NCBI RefSeq assembly: GCF_008831285.2
Contig: NC_045140.1
Location: 2,955,528 to 3,019,527 of the forward strand
Direction: 5' to 3'
DNA length: 64,000 bases
Source: Nymphaea colorata
Taxonomy: Eukaryota > Streptophyta > Magnoliopsida > Nymphaeales > Nymphaeaceae
The notes under the pieces are model-generated. The model was not told the origin of the DNA. It made no database searches and saw only the letters and a program-made list of their open reading frames with translations. Positions 49,330-62,292 of this stretch are shown one piece after another. Both the position numbers and the translations under genes were made by a program. Position 1 is the first letter of the stretch. Every line of letters begins with the position of its first letter.

Positions 49330-51769
49330 TTAGACACTCAAATTGCTTCGAGTTCTGACAATTGATCGTGAGCTATTCACCAATCTTCTATTGTCTCCTT
49401 GCATAGGAGGCTCAAGAGGAAGGGAATTCAGAACATCCTCAAATTTACGTCGGAATGTTGGAAACCTTGATATCATTTTGGCAATTCCTTTCAGCCTGAT
49501 TGCAAAAGACAAAACAAAGATGAATAAAAAAAAGTAAGAATTGAAGCATCAACCTGAAAGGTGAAGCTCTGAAAACCTTCTGGCTAGTGCCTCAGCCTGA
49601 GCATGCTTTACATCAGATGCAGGCAGAGAGCCAACATTCCAAACTTTGATATGTCCAGAAATGCTGCTTAGGACCAGTTTGCATAAGTAGCTCTCTTCCT
49701 CTTCTGACAGATTCATTGCTTTTATTTGCTCTTTAATAGTCATTAGGGGATCAAAGAACCGATCAAATATAACTTCTCTAGGCCTGTTTGAAGAGGTTAT
49801 TTCTGTGACATTATCACCTGCATTGGAGAAAAAAAAAAGGAAAAACACATCTCATATGGATATTAACAAGCATCCTTGGTAGTGAATCATTTCCAATGTG
49901 AAATAGGAATTATGACCATGCGCAACACAAGACAAATTAATCTGTAACACTGTGTTAGATGCCTTAACTATTTGACCAATTCCTTTCAACTCCCTTTACA
50001 TACTGCGATTATTTCTGATTCACCAAAGTTGCTGAAATATGTCCCTTGTTTAAGAAGTAATTCTTTGAGAAAAAATGCAAAACTAAATGCTAAATAAAAT
50101 TTCAAGTTTACCAAGTTCCTCAACAGTCTTGTGTCCTATTACTTACATAGCATAAAACCAAATGAATATCTCAGTCAGTCAAAATCTCTTGTTTACCAAT
50201 ATGCTTTCATGCAAACATCAAAAGTTACACTTTAGAACACAAGCATAGAAACTAGCTCAAATAGACTGACCTGTCATCTTTCTACTCTTTCGGTTTTCCA
50301 GATTCAGATAATTCACTTTTTATTGCTTCAACAGGATAGTTAAAGCCAAAATAAAAGGCAAAGCAAGAAAGATCTCTATGCATTCACCAAGTTACAAGTA
50401 GCACCACATAGATACATATTGCACCTCATGTAATCTTTAGTACCAGTCAAAGAAACATCAACTTACAGCTCTTAGTAAATTGATTCACAGGAGCTATCAA
50501 GCTGTGTTCTATATGTTTCATTAATACAAGCAAAATCACGAGAAAAAAGAAGAAAACTGAAAAACAGATCACTTGTAAGAGTACTTGAACGATGAGATCC
50601 AATGATGAACCTGTTGTGGATTCTGACACATCCGTTCTTTATCCAAATACATGGTCATGGGTTCTCACAAGAATTATCATTCTTATATTGTTGATAATGC
50701 ATATTTTCCACCCATCTTTTACCATGTCACCTTTCAAATACCATCTCAATCTTGCATGTCGCAACATGACACTACTAAAACAATAACAGCAATAAAATAG
50801 TACCATGTTTATGTTGAGGGAAAAACAGGAATACAGATAGGCAATACAAAGGTGTGCATCGAGAGGACGTATATCACATACCCAACAGATAACCACTACA
50901 ATTTGCTTTTGCAGAGCGCAAAAGTCCTTGCAGTATACAATATGCTAGCAGGCCAATACTCAACGCTGGGCTTGCTCTTGATGTCCACTCTTCAATATCT
51001 TTTGCTGCAATTGCTCCTTCATTTACTAGACGTTCTCCATGGTGCTTACAGTCGTCAAATATACGATCAAATAGCTAGAAAGAAGCAGGGATAAGTATCT
51101 CAGATATCTGATATCTGCATTAAATATTTTTGGATCTGCAAAGCAAAGTACATACTTCAATTGGTTTGATTTCTATAACAGCATTCTTAAGGGACATGGA
51201 ACGAGAGGAAGCAAGCCTTCCACTGGTCCTTCTGTTAAATGACGTAGGCCTGGAGGGAGGAGCAGATTGAGATGCTTGTTTCCTTCTGTATGGAAGCCTG
51301 CACTTCTCAAACACAGAATTCTAGAAATTTACCCTGGAGAGAATAAAAATGATAAAGTAGAAAGAATATTTGTCGGATACAGAAACCGTGGCAAACAGAA
51401 ATGCTGTGAGACAGACCTTGGAAAACAAGAACCTTCAGACATGTCAAGCATGTCATTACAATACTCGTCAAAGATAGATATACAAGACACAACGTAAGAA
51501 AGTCCAAAAAATGCTGATGATTCCTGCATCAGACAAAAGAAACAGAAAAGGATGAAATGAGTGAATAATCAGTGGATGCTAGTTAAGAATATGTTAAGAA
51601 ACACTGAGCCTTCTTTTGAAACCATGCATTATGAAATCAAGTAGCTAAAACCTGATTCAGGTAGTCATGGACCTGGCAGAAACCTGGCTACCCTTGTAAA
51701 ATTTTGTGTAGTATAGTGTTTGTGCGCGTGCATGTATGCCATGTATGGATGCATGCATCTATCTATATG

Positions 51770-51803
<34 letters not shown>

Positions 51804-52501
51804 TTCTATTAGTTCAGACTTTCAATAAATTTGTTTATTTTTGTATTTTATTATTTCATCATTACATGCATGTCTTTTTTCTTTTTGAGGTTTTAGGTCA
51901 GTTCTGGTTCAGAATGGTCTAATTGTTCTTTAGTGAGCTAGCCATTTGCTCGTTCGCTAACTGTTCTTTAACAATTGGAGGTAGCCCGGTAGGTTGTTCT
52001 GTTTCCTTTGGTATATAACGTTGGAAGGAGGAGGGGGGGGGGGGGTGTTGGTGTAGAGGGGTCGGGTGGTTTGGGTTGGGATTACTCTCATGTGTAACAA
52101 AATGGTTTTTCTAAGCATTTTCCATCAATAAACTTATAAACAGTCTTATTTTTTATATTTTCTATGTCCTCTATGCACTTCGAGTGTAGCCTTCGTGCCA
52201 GTGTATTCGAAATTTTATTTGAGTGTAGACCTTGCCTATATTTTATTATTCGTTATTTGTTTTTTAATTCGTTTTGGTGAAGAGTGGCCTTTGACCAGGA
52301 CTAAGCAAGCTCATGGAGGTAGCTTAACCACCAGCTCAGTTTCATAATACAAGTTTGAAAAAGAAATTTTATATGTTACACATTTTTATCATTAATTTCT
52401 AGTCAGTTCTTGCAGTCTTCATATTGACTTGATCCCCTTTCATATATATGTATTCTTTTTATTACTGCATTTTATTCTTTCCTAATACAAGCTATATATA
52501 C

Positions 52502-52551
<50 letters not shown>

Positions 52552-55500
52552 CACATTTTGAACTGTCAACTAAGTTGATTAGACATTTTCATAATCAGTT
52601 CATGGAGTCCCAATACATAAATATATGTATACATATGTGCACACACACACAAATGTATATGGATAATCCAGTTCTGCAAATGGCTAGAATTTAAAAAATT
52701 GCTCACTAAAAAAAGTCAATACATTGACATAAGCGCAAGGGTTTATGATGTGGCAATGGTTCATGATAGCTTTAGCAACGATTTATGATCTTTTTTACGA
52801 CAAATTTCTAAATTTTAGCCATATGGCGATATATATATATATATATATATACCTACAGTTTTTTTTTGTCTCTGCATTTTATTGTTTCACAAAGAGTGCT
52901 TATCAAGCTTATCAAAATGACATTCACTCTGATAGTGGTTCGTTTGGACTGGACATTGAAAGCCAAAGGAAGCGAGTTTGCTTATTCAAAGTAGGAGTAA
53001 TGTCAATTTCAGTGCCATTCATGCTGACCCTGACCAAAGAGTTTTGTCTGATCTGAATCAGCACTCGCAACTTTGAATGACATTAGCTCATGGAAAGGTT
53101 ATGGAAAGGTCAGGACTTAGGAAGCAATCATCGGAAAAAGCTCTTCCGGCCTGAATTTTGTGCCAATAGGCGAATTTCAAGCTTGAAAGGCATCACGTCA
53201 CGAGCAAAGTGAACCATAGCGATTTCTTTGCACAAATCACTCGCAACTTCAAACAAATTGTATGCCATTCTTGCTTCCAATATGGACCCAACAGAGGCTT
53301 CTTTCTTCCGTTGTGGAGGTTCCACCACCATTAGTAGTATGACAAAATGAACATTTTTTTAACTAAATTTCTGTCAAGAATTGCCTTTAAGCAGGACTGA
53401 ACTAGCACTTGGAGATAGTCGAATGGTTACTTCAGTTTCCTTACATATCAAGGGGACTATTCCCGTTTGTGAGAACACTAAGCATTTCTCATCAATAAAC
53501 AGTTATTCTTCATATTTTCTATGTGGCTATGCACTTTTAATTAGCCATTGTGCTAGTGCATTGAGATTTCTTTTGGGGGACTGTAAACCTTGTATTGTGG
53601 CTTACGCATTGATTCTTAAGAGATTTTCACAGCCATGAACCTGAAAACTGCAAGGATAAAGCCTCCTATACTTAGGCCAAAGCTCATCCATCACCATGGG
53701 CATTCTGCACCACTAGCTAAATCCATGCAATTACAAGCCTAGGTTTTTCCAAGATTAATGATATAGGATATAGAAAGTAGATCCTCAAAATATTTTTCTC
53801 CAATATTTTGGTGAAAGGGAGAAGCAATGTTGAACTCTTCAATTCAGAAAATTGTGTGAAAATGTTCGCATGCAGGCAGATGCTTCCATGAATGATTAGG
53901 AAGAAGAGATCATGTTCTACCACATGCAACATTAAGAATGAAACAATGACAGTTTTAAATAGCAATAATCATGTAAAAGTTTGATTCACTAGAATTTGCA
54001 GTAGCCATCTAAAGGAAAGTTCACATCTGCAATTGGGATAATTGATGATAGCAAATGCAGTAGCCATCTCAAAGAAAATTCACATCTGCAATTGAGCTAA
54101 GTGATGATAGCAAAAGCCACTGAAAAAATGCATCACATGGAGTTTCAAAGTTCAAAATTGGTTAGATTTAAAAAATTGTGCAGAAAATGCAGTAGGCTTT
54201 AATAAATATTCATTTGTGCATGCTATAGTAGGCTTTAAAAAGTATTCATCGAACAATTAGTTGAGGAACTTTTCTCTTCAAACTTCCAGCGAAGTAATTA
54301 TAAGGGAGAGCAGCTGCTTGGAATAGATCATCAATATAGAAAAGTCCAAAATTTCTACAACAAAATTGATAATTACCTGGTAAGTAACAACAGCTGCATA
54401 AGCTCCCAAGAAAATACTTGATGTCAATGAAGAGAGTACAGCTCCAACCACTATTATTGGCCACAGGAGAATTGCTAGTCCAGCAAAAGGGACACATGCT
54501 GTCTCCAAGAATGGACCCTCCCGACCCACTAGGTCATGAATCAGCCGATGCCAGCCCTTGATAAGCATGAAAGGACTTTTATATATTGCTATCAGTGATA
54601 TGACTGGGACATCAATAATTACACCAAGCAGGCCAATTATCACCGCTCCAGGCAGACTAAAAACTCTATCACGGAAAAACCACAACCCAGTAGGACAAGT
54701 GAATGGATCCATCAGCAAGATTCTAAATTCTACAAATTTCAAGTATAACCAAGAACATGCTCGATGTATACTCAAAGGAACAGGAAGAGAGATGACAAAT
54801 GAAAACTTTCTAGGAGGCTATAAATAAAAAATCACAAGAAACAGCTAAGAATTAGTATCATAATAAATGGGGTTTCAACTCCCCTAACATTCATTACACA
54901 GTGAAAGTGTATACTTGTATGTATGTAAAGAAAGAGACATTGAAACCTGCCAGCTACAACTAGTTGCCAGACAAATTTTTATTTATTTTCCGTCACCAAA
55001 AGCATCGCAAACTGTGCACTAATCATGGTTTTTATTTTACCACGGTTTTTTAAGGCACTTAGCAATTATTTTTGGTATTTTTAAAGACGCAAAAGTTTCT
55101 TGTTCTAAGTGAAATAAGCTTCCACAACTGAGAAATAAGCTTCTCCAAGCTTTTGCATCTTTGAGGGAATCATCAACTTTCCGGTTCTTGAATCGTGTTT
55201 ATGGGGAAGAGAGAATCCCTTTGGGGTAAAAAGTTCTAATGATTATGGTTATAAGCATAAGTTTTACCATACATTTATATTACTTCTTACTTATTTTCAT
55301 TTTTTTAGTTCATTGAATATTTTTGCACTACTATTTCGCACATATATTTTTTTGTTTATATGATTTTTTTGTATACTTATCTTGATTCCTGCCCCCTAGC
55401 AATTTTTGTGGTCCATTTTTCTGCTTTCGCTTCCCATATCACTCCCCGTGCCTATTTCATATCTTGGTAACAATCAATCGGATATTGGATTTAACCGACT

Positions 55501-56541
55501 TATTGGCCTGATAACCGTTAATCGAAGGAAAAGGAATTTCACGGTAACGCCCACTGCAGGAACTTTATACATATATGTGAATTGCAGAAATCTTCCATGA
55601 CACATATCTGGCTTTCTAAAATGGAGATTCAAGAACTAACATCTCAAGGCTAACGGCAAAAAATTGGGAATATTACAAGCTATGATCTTGGAATAATGGT
55701 TGTAAGAGTAATACCTTATATCCAGTGCCTCCCCACCGGGAGGCTCTTGATTGCGTAGGTCATCCATGATTGAGAAGTACGAGTGGAAGCATACATCTGC
55801 AAAATCCCTCACTACAGTAAAGCTCCTCTTCAAAGAACTCCATGTTCCGTCCTACAAACTTCTGAAAATTATGAATTGTTTGAATAGAAAAAGATAAGAG
55901 ATAAAACCGAGTATAAAGAAGAAAATTCAGCACATACAATCAGACAGTGAACGAATTCATCAGTTCTGCCCTCCCCAACAGCCTCAAATGTGGCTACCAA
56001 CGGCGAGAAAAACCCATAGACTGCACCGCAAAGAATGCTACCACTTATACTTACTAATGGCCAAAGAACCAAGAGAACAGTAATGCAGACGCATAATCCT
56101 GCCTTTAAAACTGGTCCTAACTGCTTGCTTCTGCGATGTTATACAAAAGAAATTAGTTACTGACTCCATTCCTCTATTCTCTCTTCCTCGTCCCCAGCTG
56201 TTTACACAGGCACATATATATACATATATGCACGAAAATGGGCATTAAGGAACTTTACCTAATTATGCAATAGTAGGTCCAAAAGGCATGAGCAGGCCAC
56301 AAACCCAAGACGACGGCGGAGTTGCCAATTGTGATGATAAGGCATATCAGGGGGCAAAGGATTGCACCTAGGAGCAATTCTCACTTCAAATCATCTCCAC
56401 TGGACAAAAGGAATCTATGACAGGAAAGGAAGAAGGGTGACACTTACCTTTTACAATGCCAAGAAGAAGTAAACCGAAAAAGAAGGGCAAGAAGAACAAG
56501 AAGCGACACAGGCCCGGCCAGAAGCCAGTTGGGTACTTCAT
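49330..56541 (-). CDS. Multi-pass membrane protein of the At3g27390 type (556 aa)
   Basis: Ten coding exons on the minus strand: 56541-56448, 56367-56259, 56130-55938, 55851-55715, 54665-54377, 51523-51417, 51297-51156, 51074-50882, 49817-49577 and 49495-49330 (1671 nt). All junctions are GT-AG and in phase. The start MKYPTGFWPGLCRFLFFLPF matches the family layout. Hydrophobic segments are at about residues 10-30, 33-55, 77-100, 103-125, 185-210 and 240-280. Family phrases follow in order: TFEAVGEGRTDE, DGTWSSLKRSFTVVRDFADVC, KGWHRLIHDLVGREGPFLET, SSIFLGAYAAVVTYQESSAFFG, FDEYCNDMLDM, ISLGLLAYCILQ-like (here SIGLLAYCILQ), NVTEITSSNRP and ISRFPTFRRKF. The basic, serine-rich linker (about residues 320-355) is probably cytosolic. 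Function is unknown; these proteins are plant-wide and roughly 560-590 aa. The long intron after exon 5 is 2.85 kb. Confidence 0.93.
51524..54376. other. Long intron 5 of the membrane-protein gene, repeat-filled
   Basis: It contains (AC)n at about 51774-51803, a run of 13 G at 52033-52045, (AT)n at about 52510-52548 and 52826-52850, and a block at 53060-53340 of more even base composition. That block includes a 67-codon minus-strand frame and shares AAGGTTATGGAAAGGTCAGG with the 48.2-kb repeat block. Near 54008 and 54066 a phrase with GTAGCCATCT..TTCACATCTGCAATT is repeated at 58 bp spacing. No exon is required here. Confidence 0.7.
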
Positions 56542-56834
56542 AACTTCACTGAAATGCTCAAACAAGCGGATTTATCAAATACCGATATCCTAATGTTTTG
56601 GATTTTTAAGTGATTCTTCTCTCTCCTGATCATCAACTTCTTGCTCGGAGATCTCACTGTGAGTTATCAAGAGAAGAGAAGAGATGAGACCTCAGTCCTT
56701 TGCTTTCCTGGTTGGTTGCCAGGAAGGAAGGGCCTCAAAAGAGAGAGCATAAACAGGTGGGGAAGGCGATGTAAGAGGGAATGAGTGGGGACTACGTCTT
56801 CTTTCTGACCATAATTGCGCAGCCTTGGATCAAC

Positions 56835-56836
56835 CG

Positions 56837-56869
<33 letters not shown>
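56835..56869. repeat. (GA)n microsatellite, CT-rich in the 5' leader of the membrane-protein gene
   Basis: An uninterrupted GA run on the plus strand lies about 295 bp upstream of the minus-strand ATG at 56541, so the transcript would carry a CT run. A second CT run is at about 56974-56996. Confidence 0.85.
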
Positions 56870-56870
<1 letters not shown>

Positions 56871-57099
56871 TGTATCTCTATTTTTTGACCGCCGCAACAA
56901 AAGACAAGGGAGAGGCACTTGCGTCTCGTGGAACGGATGAGAAGGCTGCTGGAGGGTCGCGACGGTTGATCAACTTCTCTCTCTCTCTCTCTCGCTCGCT
57001 AACATGGACAGTAAAAAACAATGGCGTACTGGCAGTAAACTTAAGGCTCTGCGAAGACTACCGTTGCAATAAAAGTTGGAATAATTACAGAAGATGAAC

Positions 57100-57873
57100 T
57101 ATTTTGGCATTTCCACTTAAGACAAATTTCTTTTTACGTTATTTTAACCATAGTTAGCAACTTATCATTTTTTTATTAATGAACTGAGTTTGTGTGTCAT
57201 TGCATTTAATTTGAACTGGATATTGGATCGAAAAAAGTTTTCAAAACTCAGATATGAAAAAATTAATATCAATTAAGTGGGACATGTGATCGGATTTTGA
57301 TATACATAAATATATAATCAGACTAGTTTCAAACAAATATCATATATTCAACGCTCTTATATTTTGAAAATCGGTTAGACTTGACTCAAAATTTGAATTC
57401 GGATTCAGATGTTGAAGCAACAGTGTGTCAACAAAAGGTGATGATGCATCGTCGACGTTGGAAGATTTTTATTGCCTTGTGCGGCTTTAAAGCAAGATGA
57501 CAATGTGGCGGCGTGGACTCAAATTCTGATGTTGTGTTTGATGACAACTGCCGAAACTTTATTTTAGTGAAAAATTTAGACAAAAAAAGCTTTCGATGTG
57601 GACTGTTTTCGCTTACTTAAACATAAAAATTAACTCAATTGTATGTGGAAACCTCCAGGAACGTTCGCCTAAGTGGTCGCCGATAATATGTATCTAGAAG
57701 CGCAGGAATGGTCCTAATCAAACACGCCGTATACGGGACTCCTTGTTTCTTTTCCAAGGGTAATGCAAAGTGGGTATGACGTTTGAAGGATTAAATGGGA
57801 TCCTCGGGGGCATTTACTGAGGGCAGTTTTGTCTTGTGCAAAAAAATCATTTTTTCCTTTTTATCCTTGTGAC
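57100..57873. other. Intergenic DNA with a relative of the 7.2-kb MITE
   Basis: From about 57230 to 57420 the order of words (GATATGAA, ACATGTGATCGG, ATACATAAATAT, AATCAGA, CTTTTGAAAATCGG-like, CAAAATTTGAATTCGGATTC) parallels 7300-7520. No target duplication or exact ends are visible. No gene is supportable. Confidence 0.45.
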
Positions 57874-57979
57874 TAAGGGTGGGCGTTCGGTCGGGCCGCC
57901 GCCAGGCCGGCCTGGGCCAGGAAAAACCTGGCCTAGGCCGGGCCCAGGCCGAATCGGGCTGGCCCGATGCCAACCCTTA
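57874..57979. mobile_element. 106-bp hAT-type MITE with 8-bp target duplication
   Basis: The left end TAAGGGTGGGCGTTCGG and the inverse of the right end, TAAGGGTTGGCATCGGG, are alike, and most of the element folds into a GC-rich hairpin (GGCCTGGGCC and CCTAGGCCGGGCC words). The flanks are CTTGTGAC (57866-57873) and CTTGTGAG (57980-57987), an 8-bp duplication with one mismatch. It is much more GC-rich than the surroundings. Confidence 0.8.
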
Positions 57980-59629
57980 CTTGTGAGGGTTTCTTTTATC
58001 ATTCTTGTTGAGTTCAACCGTAGAGACGGCCCATTTTAAACATCCTAATTATATAGTCATGAGAGAAGTTGTCTTTTCCTCTCATATACACTCATGTATT
58101 CTTTATACTTCTCCTTTACACCCTTGCTTTGAGTGACTGTCCATTTCAAACACCTGATTACATGGTCACGAGAAAAGTTGTCACACGCTCTCTACTTTTG
58201 AGATGATGTGTTGGAATGGCAACTTGCTACTCACAATCTCGTGTCATAATAATTGAATTTTGGAGCTTAGTAGTATTCATTGTTTAAATTTTGAACTTTG
58301 AACTTTGAGAAGCACTTATGGATAAAAAATATATATATAAATTAAGGGCGTAGCTATCTCTAAATAAGACAATTTTTGTAGGCTAATACGAGCAATGGCC
58401 CATATATACTGTTCAAAGGACACTAATACAAGTTTTTTGTTACCTTACCAAACACTATGAATTTAATTTTTCATCAACCCCGTTCAATAGGCAGGGGTTT
58501 TTGGCTGGCATGTCCAATTGCTCAACCAGCCTACAAAAGTTGCTTTATTTACATATTGGTACCTCTTGTAAGGATTTCTTGAGTACCAACTAAAATCGAA
58601 TCCTTTAAGAGGTTAATATGTCGTTGATAAGGAAATTATCTCACTTTTTAAAATATATTCAAAGAATTAATAACCAACTAAAAGTACTTTTCGCCCATGC
58701 ATGCGAAGGGTGCCCCCAAAATACATGTGAACTATTTGAATGAGATCTGACATTTTTTTTTTGTCCTCTCGCAATATATTATGGCAAATATCAGCTCCAA
58801 ACACTAAATAAGGAAAAAGAAAAGGGCCATTTCCAAAATGTGCCCATTTTTTTTTTCTTTCCTTTCATAACTCTCATGAGAATTTTGCAAATTAATGCTT
58901 CAAATAGTTACTCGTGTGCTTACCCACCCATTGTTTATTCAAGTATTGACGTTGTCAATGATTAATAAATTTAAAAGCTACCCTAATTAATTTTTCCTGT
59001 GGTAAGAGAGAGAAAGAGAGAGAGTTTGCCAAGTTCGTGTAATCAATCAATCAATATAATATAGAAATGAGATAAAAAAATCCCGTAAAGAGTGTCAAGG
59101 GACTCAATTTTTAAAGCAGAGATAAAGAGTGGTGGGAATAGTGCCGAACAGCCGGCGAGCATGAAAGGCTAGCGTTGCACACTCCCCAATCTATCCACCA
59201 AAGGATAAAAAGCAAAGTGCGCCACAACTGAAGTGGGTTTAAAATATGATCCCGGAAAAGAGGGGATCGGAGAAATGTCCGGCGAAGGAATGGCCCAGGC
59301 GCCCGAGACTAAATCCGGCGTGGATGAAAGGGCCAACATAGGTGTTGCATACAACTAATAAGATGAAAGCCACTTCGCTGCAGTTTTTTTTTTTGGCAAA
59401 AACAAAGTGGGGTTGGCATATTTTTGAATTTTTGATAAAGAAATCTATATATTAGACCTTCATTTTTTTCATACATTTCTTTTATCCTCTTAATTTTTTT
59501 TTTTACTTAAACAAGGGTTTTGTGGTCATTACATACCATTGCGTATAATTTTTGTGCACTTGATGTGCACATAACAGTTCTGGTTTGGATTCTTAAATCA
59601 ATAGAGCAAGTGCTTGAGTAAGAGGGGAG
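57980..59629. other. Intergenic DNA, no gene
   Basis: A short phrase, GTCCATTTCAAACA / GCCCATTTTAAACATCC with ATTA(C/T)A(T/G)AGTCA or ATGGTCACGAGA, occurs at about 58027 and 58139. TTTATTTACATATTGGTAC at about 58545 matches part of a dispersed word set also found in the KCR introns. The stretch 59100-59360 is less AT-rich with no recognisable product. Confidence 0.5.
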
Positions 59630-61005
59630 AGCAGGGGCAGAGCCAAGGGGGGTCGCATGGGCCGTGGGTCCACCTCAATTTAAAAAAAAAATTACATGTA
59701 AATTTTAGTTGTTTTATATAAAAATTTTGAAAAATAATATTTTGATTCGTATTAAAATTTAGAAACTTTAATTCGGCTTCCCTTACAAAACATTTCTGAC
59801 TTCAGAGACCTTCATCTCCATTAAAACCAGTTGTGAAATGACAGAAACAATTTATCTACACCTATTCAAACACGATGCAGCACTGTGAGTATCGATAGAG
59901 AACTATAGCATAAGGCTGCAATAGAGATAATGTATTGGGAGCACAAGGCAGATTCAGGCATTTATCGTTGCAAGAGTTGAACTATAGTTTTAAAGAAATC
60001 AAAATAAATTTTTTCAAATTTTTTGATATGTGTTAAATTAAAATTTTTGAAACTTATTTATAAATTTTTGAATTTGTTAAAATCTGAACTGAAGGGGGTC
60101 AAGGTATTGGAGCATATGAGTTTGACATAATCTTCCTGGCATATGAGAGAAGCGATAGGCTATTGGCAGCGGCAGAGTCAAAAAATTTTCACTGGGACCA
60201 AATTATAGTTTCAATATTTTCACAAGAACCAAAATATAATTTTTCAAAATATTTACATAGGCTAATTAAATATTTTTAAAATTTCCGAAGGTCGAAACAG
60301 CGTCACACACACCATTCCATACAAAGTAAGATAATAAGGATGTCATTTTTTCGACTGATTTTAGAAGATGTCAACTTTCATATAGTGTGAGGGAATGGTG
60401 GTAGAGTAAACTAATCAAAAAATAAATAAATATGCTGTTGTGAGAAGCCAAACTTATGTTGCAATTAACTTTTATTCTCAAAATTTGTTTTTGCCTTTTC
60501 ACATTACCGGGGTATTATTATAGAAATACATATTTTAATTTCTCACTAAATTAATTTTGGGTGTAAATACTTCAAAAAAAAGTTTGGTCATTATGGTGCA
60601 GCGATTAAAGATAAAGTAAACCATCCAAACTGAAAAGTAGAAATCGACGGGCTGGCAGATGATCAATTTTAGTTTCAAATCTCAAGAATATCAAAATTGA
60701 TGTTGCAAACGAAAGTCATCGATACTTAAGTTAAAGTATAGTATGAGCGGCATCTCCAAACACCAAAGCGAACCTTTGTACTTTAGGAAATGAGGGGTTA
60801 GCTGGAAACTTCGGCTTTTCTCAAACAGTGGGTCACACCTCACTCACTCAAATTTGCATCTCATGGGCCAAGCCAAGGGCATAGTAGGGGGGCCATGGCC
60901 CCCCTCATCATATTTAAAAAAAATGTAATTTAAAAAAGTTTGAAATTTTGAAAAATTATATTTTAGCTTTTATCAAAAGTTTGAAACTAAAATTTTCCTT
61001 ATGAA
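59630..61005. mobile_element. Cluster of small transposon remnants (GGCAGAGCCAAGG family)
   Basis: Three related pieces: about 59630-59770 (GGGGCAGAGCCAAGGGGGG), 60170-60300 (GGCAGCGGCAGAGTC) and 60860-61000 (AAGCCAAGGGCAT and GGGGGGCCATGGCCCCCC). Each is followed by runs of A and TTTTGAAAAATTATA-like phrases. The piece at 9540-9712 belongs to the same group. They are probably ends of one nonautonomous element type. Confidence 0.45.
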
Positions 61006-61053
61006 AAATTTCTAACTCCTTCTGGTTCACAATCCGTTTTTTTTTTCAAGACA

Positions 61054-61055
<2 letters not shown>

Positions 61056-61096
<41 letters not shown>
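61056..61096. repeat. (AT)n microsatellite
   Basis: A long pure AT run. Confidence 0.9.
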
Positions 61097-61098
<2 letters not shown>

Positions 61099-62292
61099 GG
61101 AACAGATCAACTTTAAATTGAGATGACAGGTGAGATAAAAATGCAACATTATTGCTCTCCTCACAACTTTTAAAGTGGTAAATTTACCATGGTAATTTTT
61201 TCTGAAAAAATTTACAAAATAAAATTTCTTCCTCTTCCAATTTGAAGTCATGTTTGATGACAGGGTAGAATTTAATATGGTAAAATTAATACTGTTTGAT
61301 GCATATGATAATTTTTTGTAAAGTAAAATTAACCTTGTTTGATGTACATGGTAGAAAATTTAAGAGATTTTTTTTAGAACAGTTAGCAATAGTAGTTGTT
61401 TTTTTTTTTTTTCCTTCTCCTCCTCAATTTCACGTGAGAAGAAATTGAAAGATAAACTTCCAAAACAATAAAATGTTGATGTTCACTCATTAGTCTTTTA
61501 AGTCCTAAAAAAGATGCGTTAAGTTGCCAAGAACAGTAACAACGTTGCATATGTCTGTTACATTGCAGACATCAATAAGAGTGTATGTAAATTTTTTGTA
61601 AAGTATATGTGCTCGTGAAAAAACTGCTAATACATTATGCATACATAGTAAAAAAAGGAAAGAGAACGAAACACCAAAAAGAAAGAGATGAATGAAGCAA
61701 TCGTGAATAATTTTAGGTCATCCTCTTTTGGAGGCTGGGTAACAACAAAGGTGACCTTTCACCACGTGAACTGTTTCCTTGCAGTGGCAAATCGATTGAT
61801 TCAACGGTCAATGCCAGACGCCATGAACGATACTTTTCTTTTACGCCATTTATTTCTACCCATTTTGGATATTTTTAAATTCTTACTTGAATATATTTTT
61901 TTTATTGAATTTTAACAAAATAATAGTCTTTGTTGAATCAAGGTTGCAGGTAGGACCTGGAACTGAATCCCTAGAGTTGGAATTCCTTTTTTTTGGAATT
62001 CAACTTTTCCAAAATTTTGGCGGCTGGCATCGCTCTGGCGTGGCCCGCACTACTAGATGTCGGGCTCAGGCTGAGGCCAGCCACAGTTTGTAACTGCAGG
62101 CCAAGTCCGGTCCGACTGCTCGACACGCAGGAGGCTTGGCTCGGTTCAATTAGAATAAGTTATCCAGCTGACTCGGGCCGGCGTAGGCAACTTATGGGGC
62201 CAGCCCAGCACCCAATTTTAGGAGCTGAACCTAAGCTCAAATCGACCGACTATCCCTTAGATATCCAGACAGATGTCTACTCCTACTTTCAT
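61097..62292. other. Intergenic DNA, no gene
   Basis: The stretch 61180-61380 repeats GGTAAATTTACC, GTAAAATTAA and TGTTTGATG(C/T)A in MITE-like fashion. The stretch 62020-62230 is GC-rich with GGCTGGC, GGCTCAGGCTGAGGCC and GGCCAGCC words related to the element that follows, perhaps an older copy. Open frames are short. Confidence 0.5.

Noticed and set aside
53128-53331. 67-codon minus-strand frame in intron 5
   Set aside because: Looks protein-like but fits no domain I can name and is not needed by the gene model; kept only as part of the repeat finding.
56667-56918. 83-codon minus-strand frame upstream of the membrane-protein ATG
   Set aside because: Runs through a CT repeat in the probable 5' leader; the family start matches MKYPTGFW at 56541.
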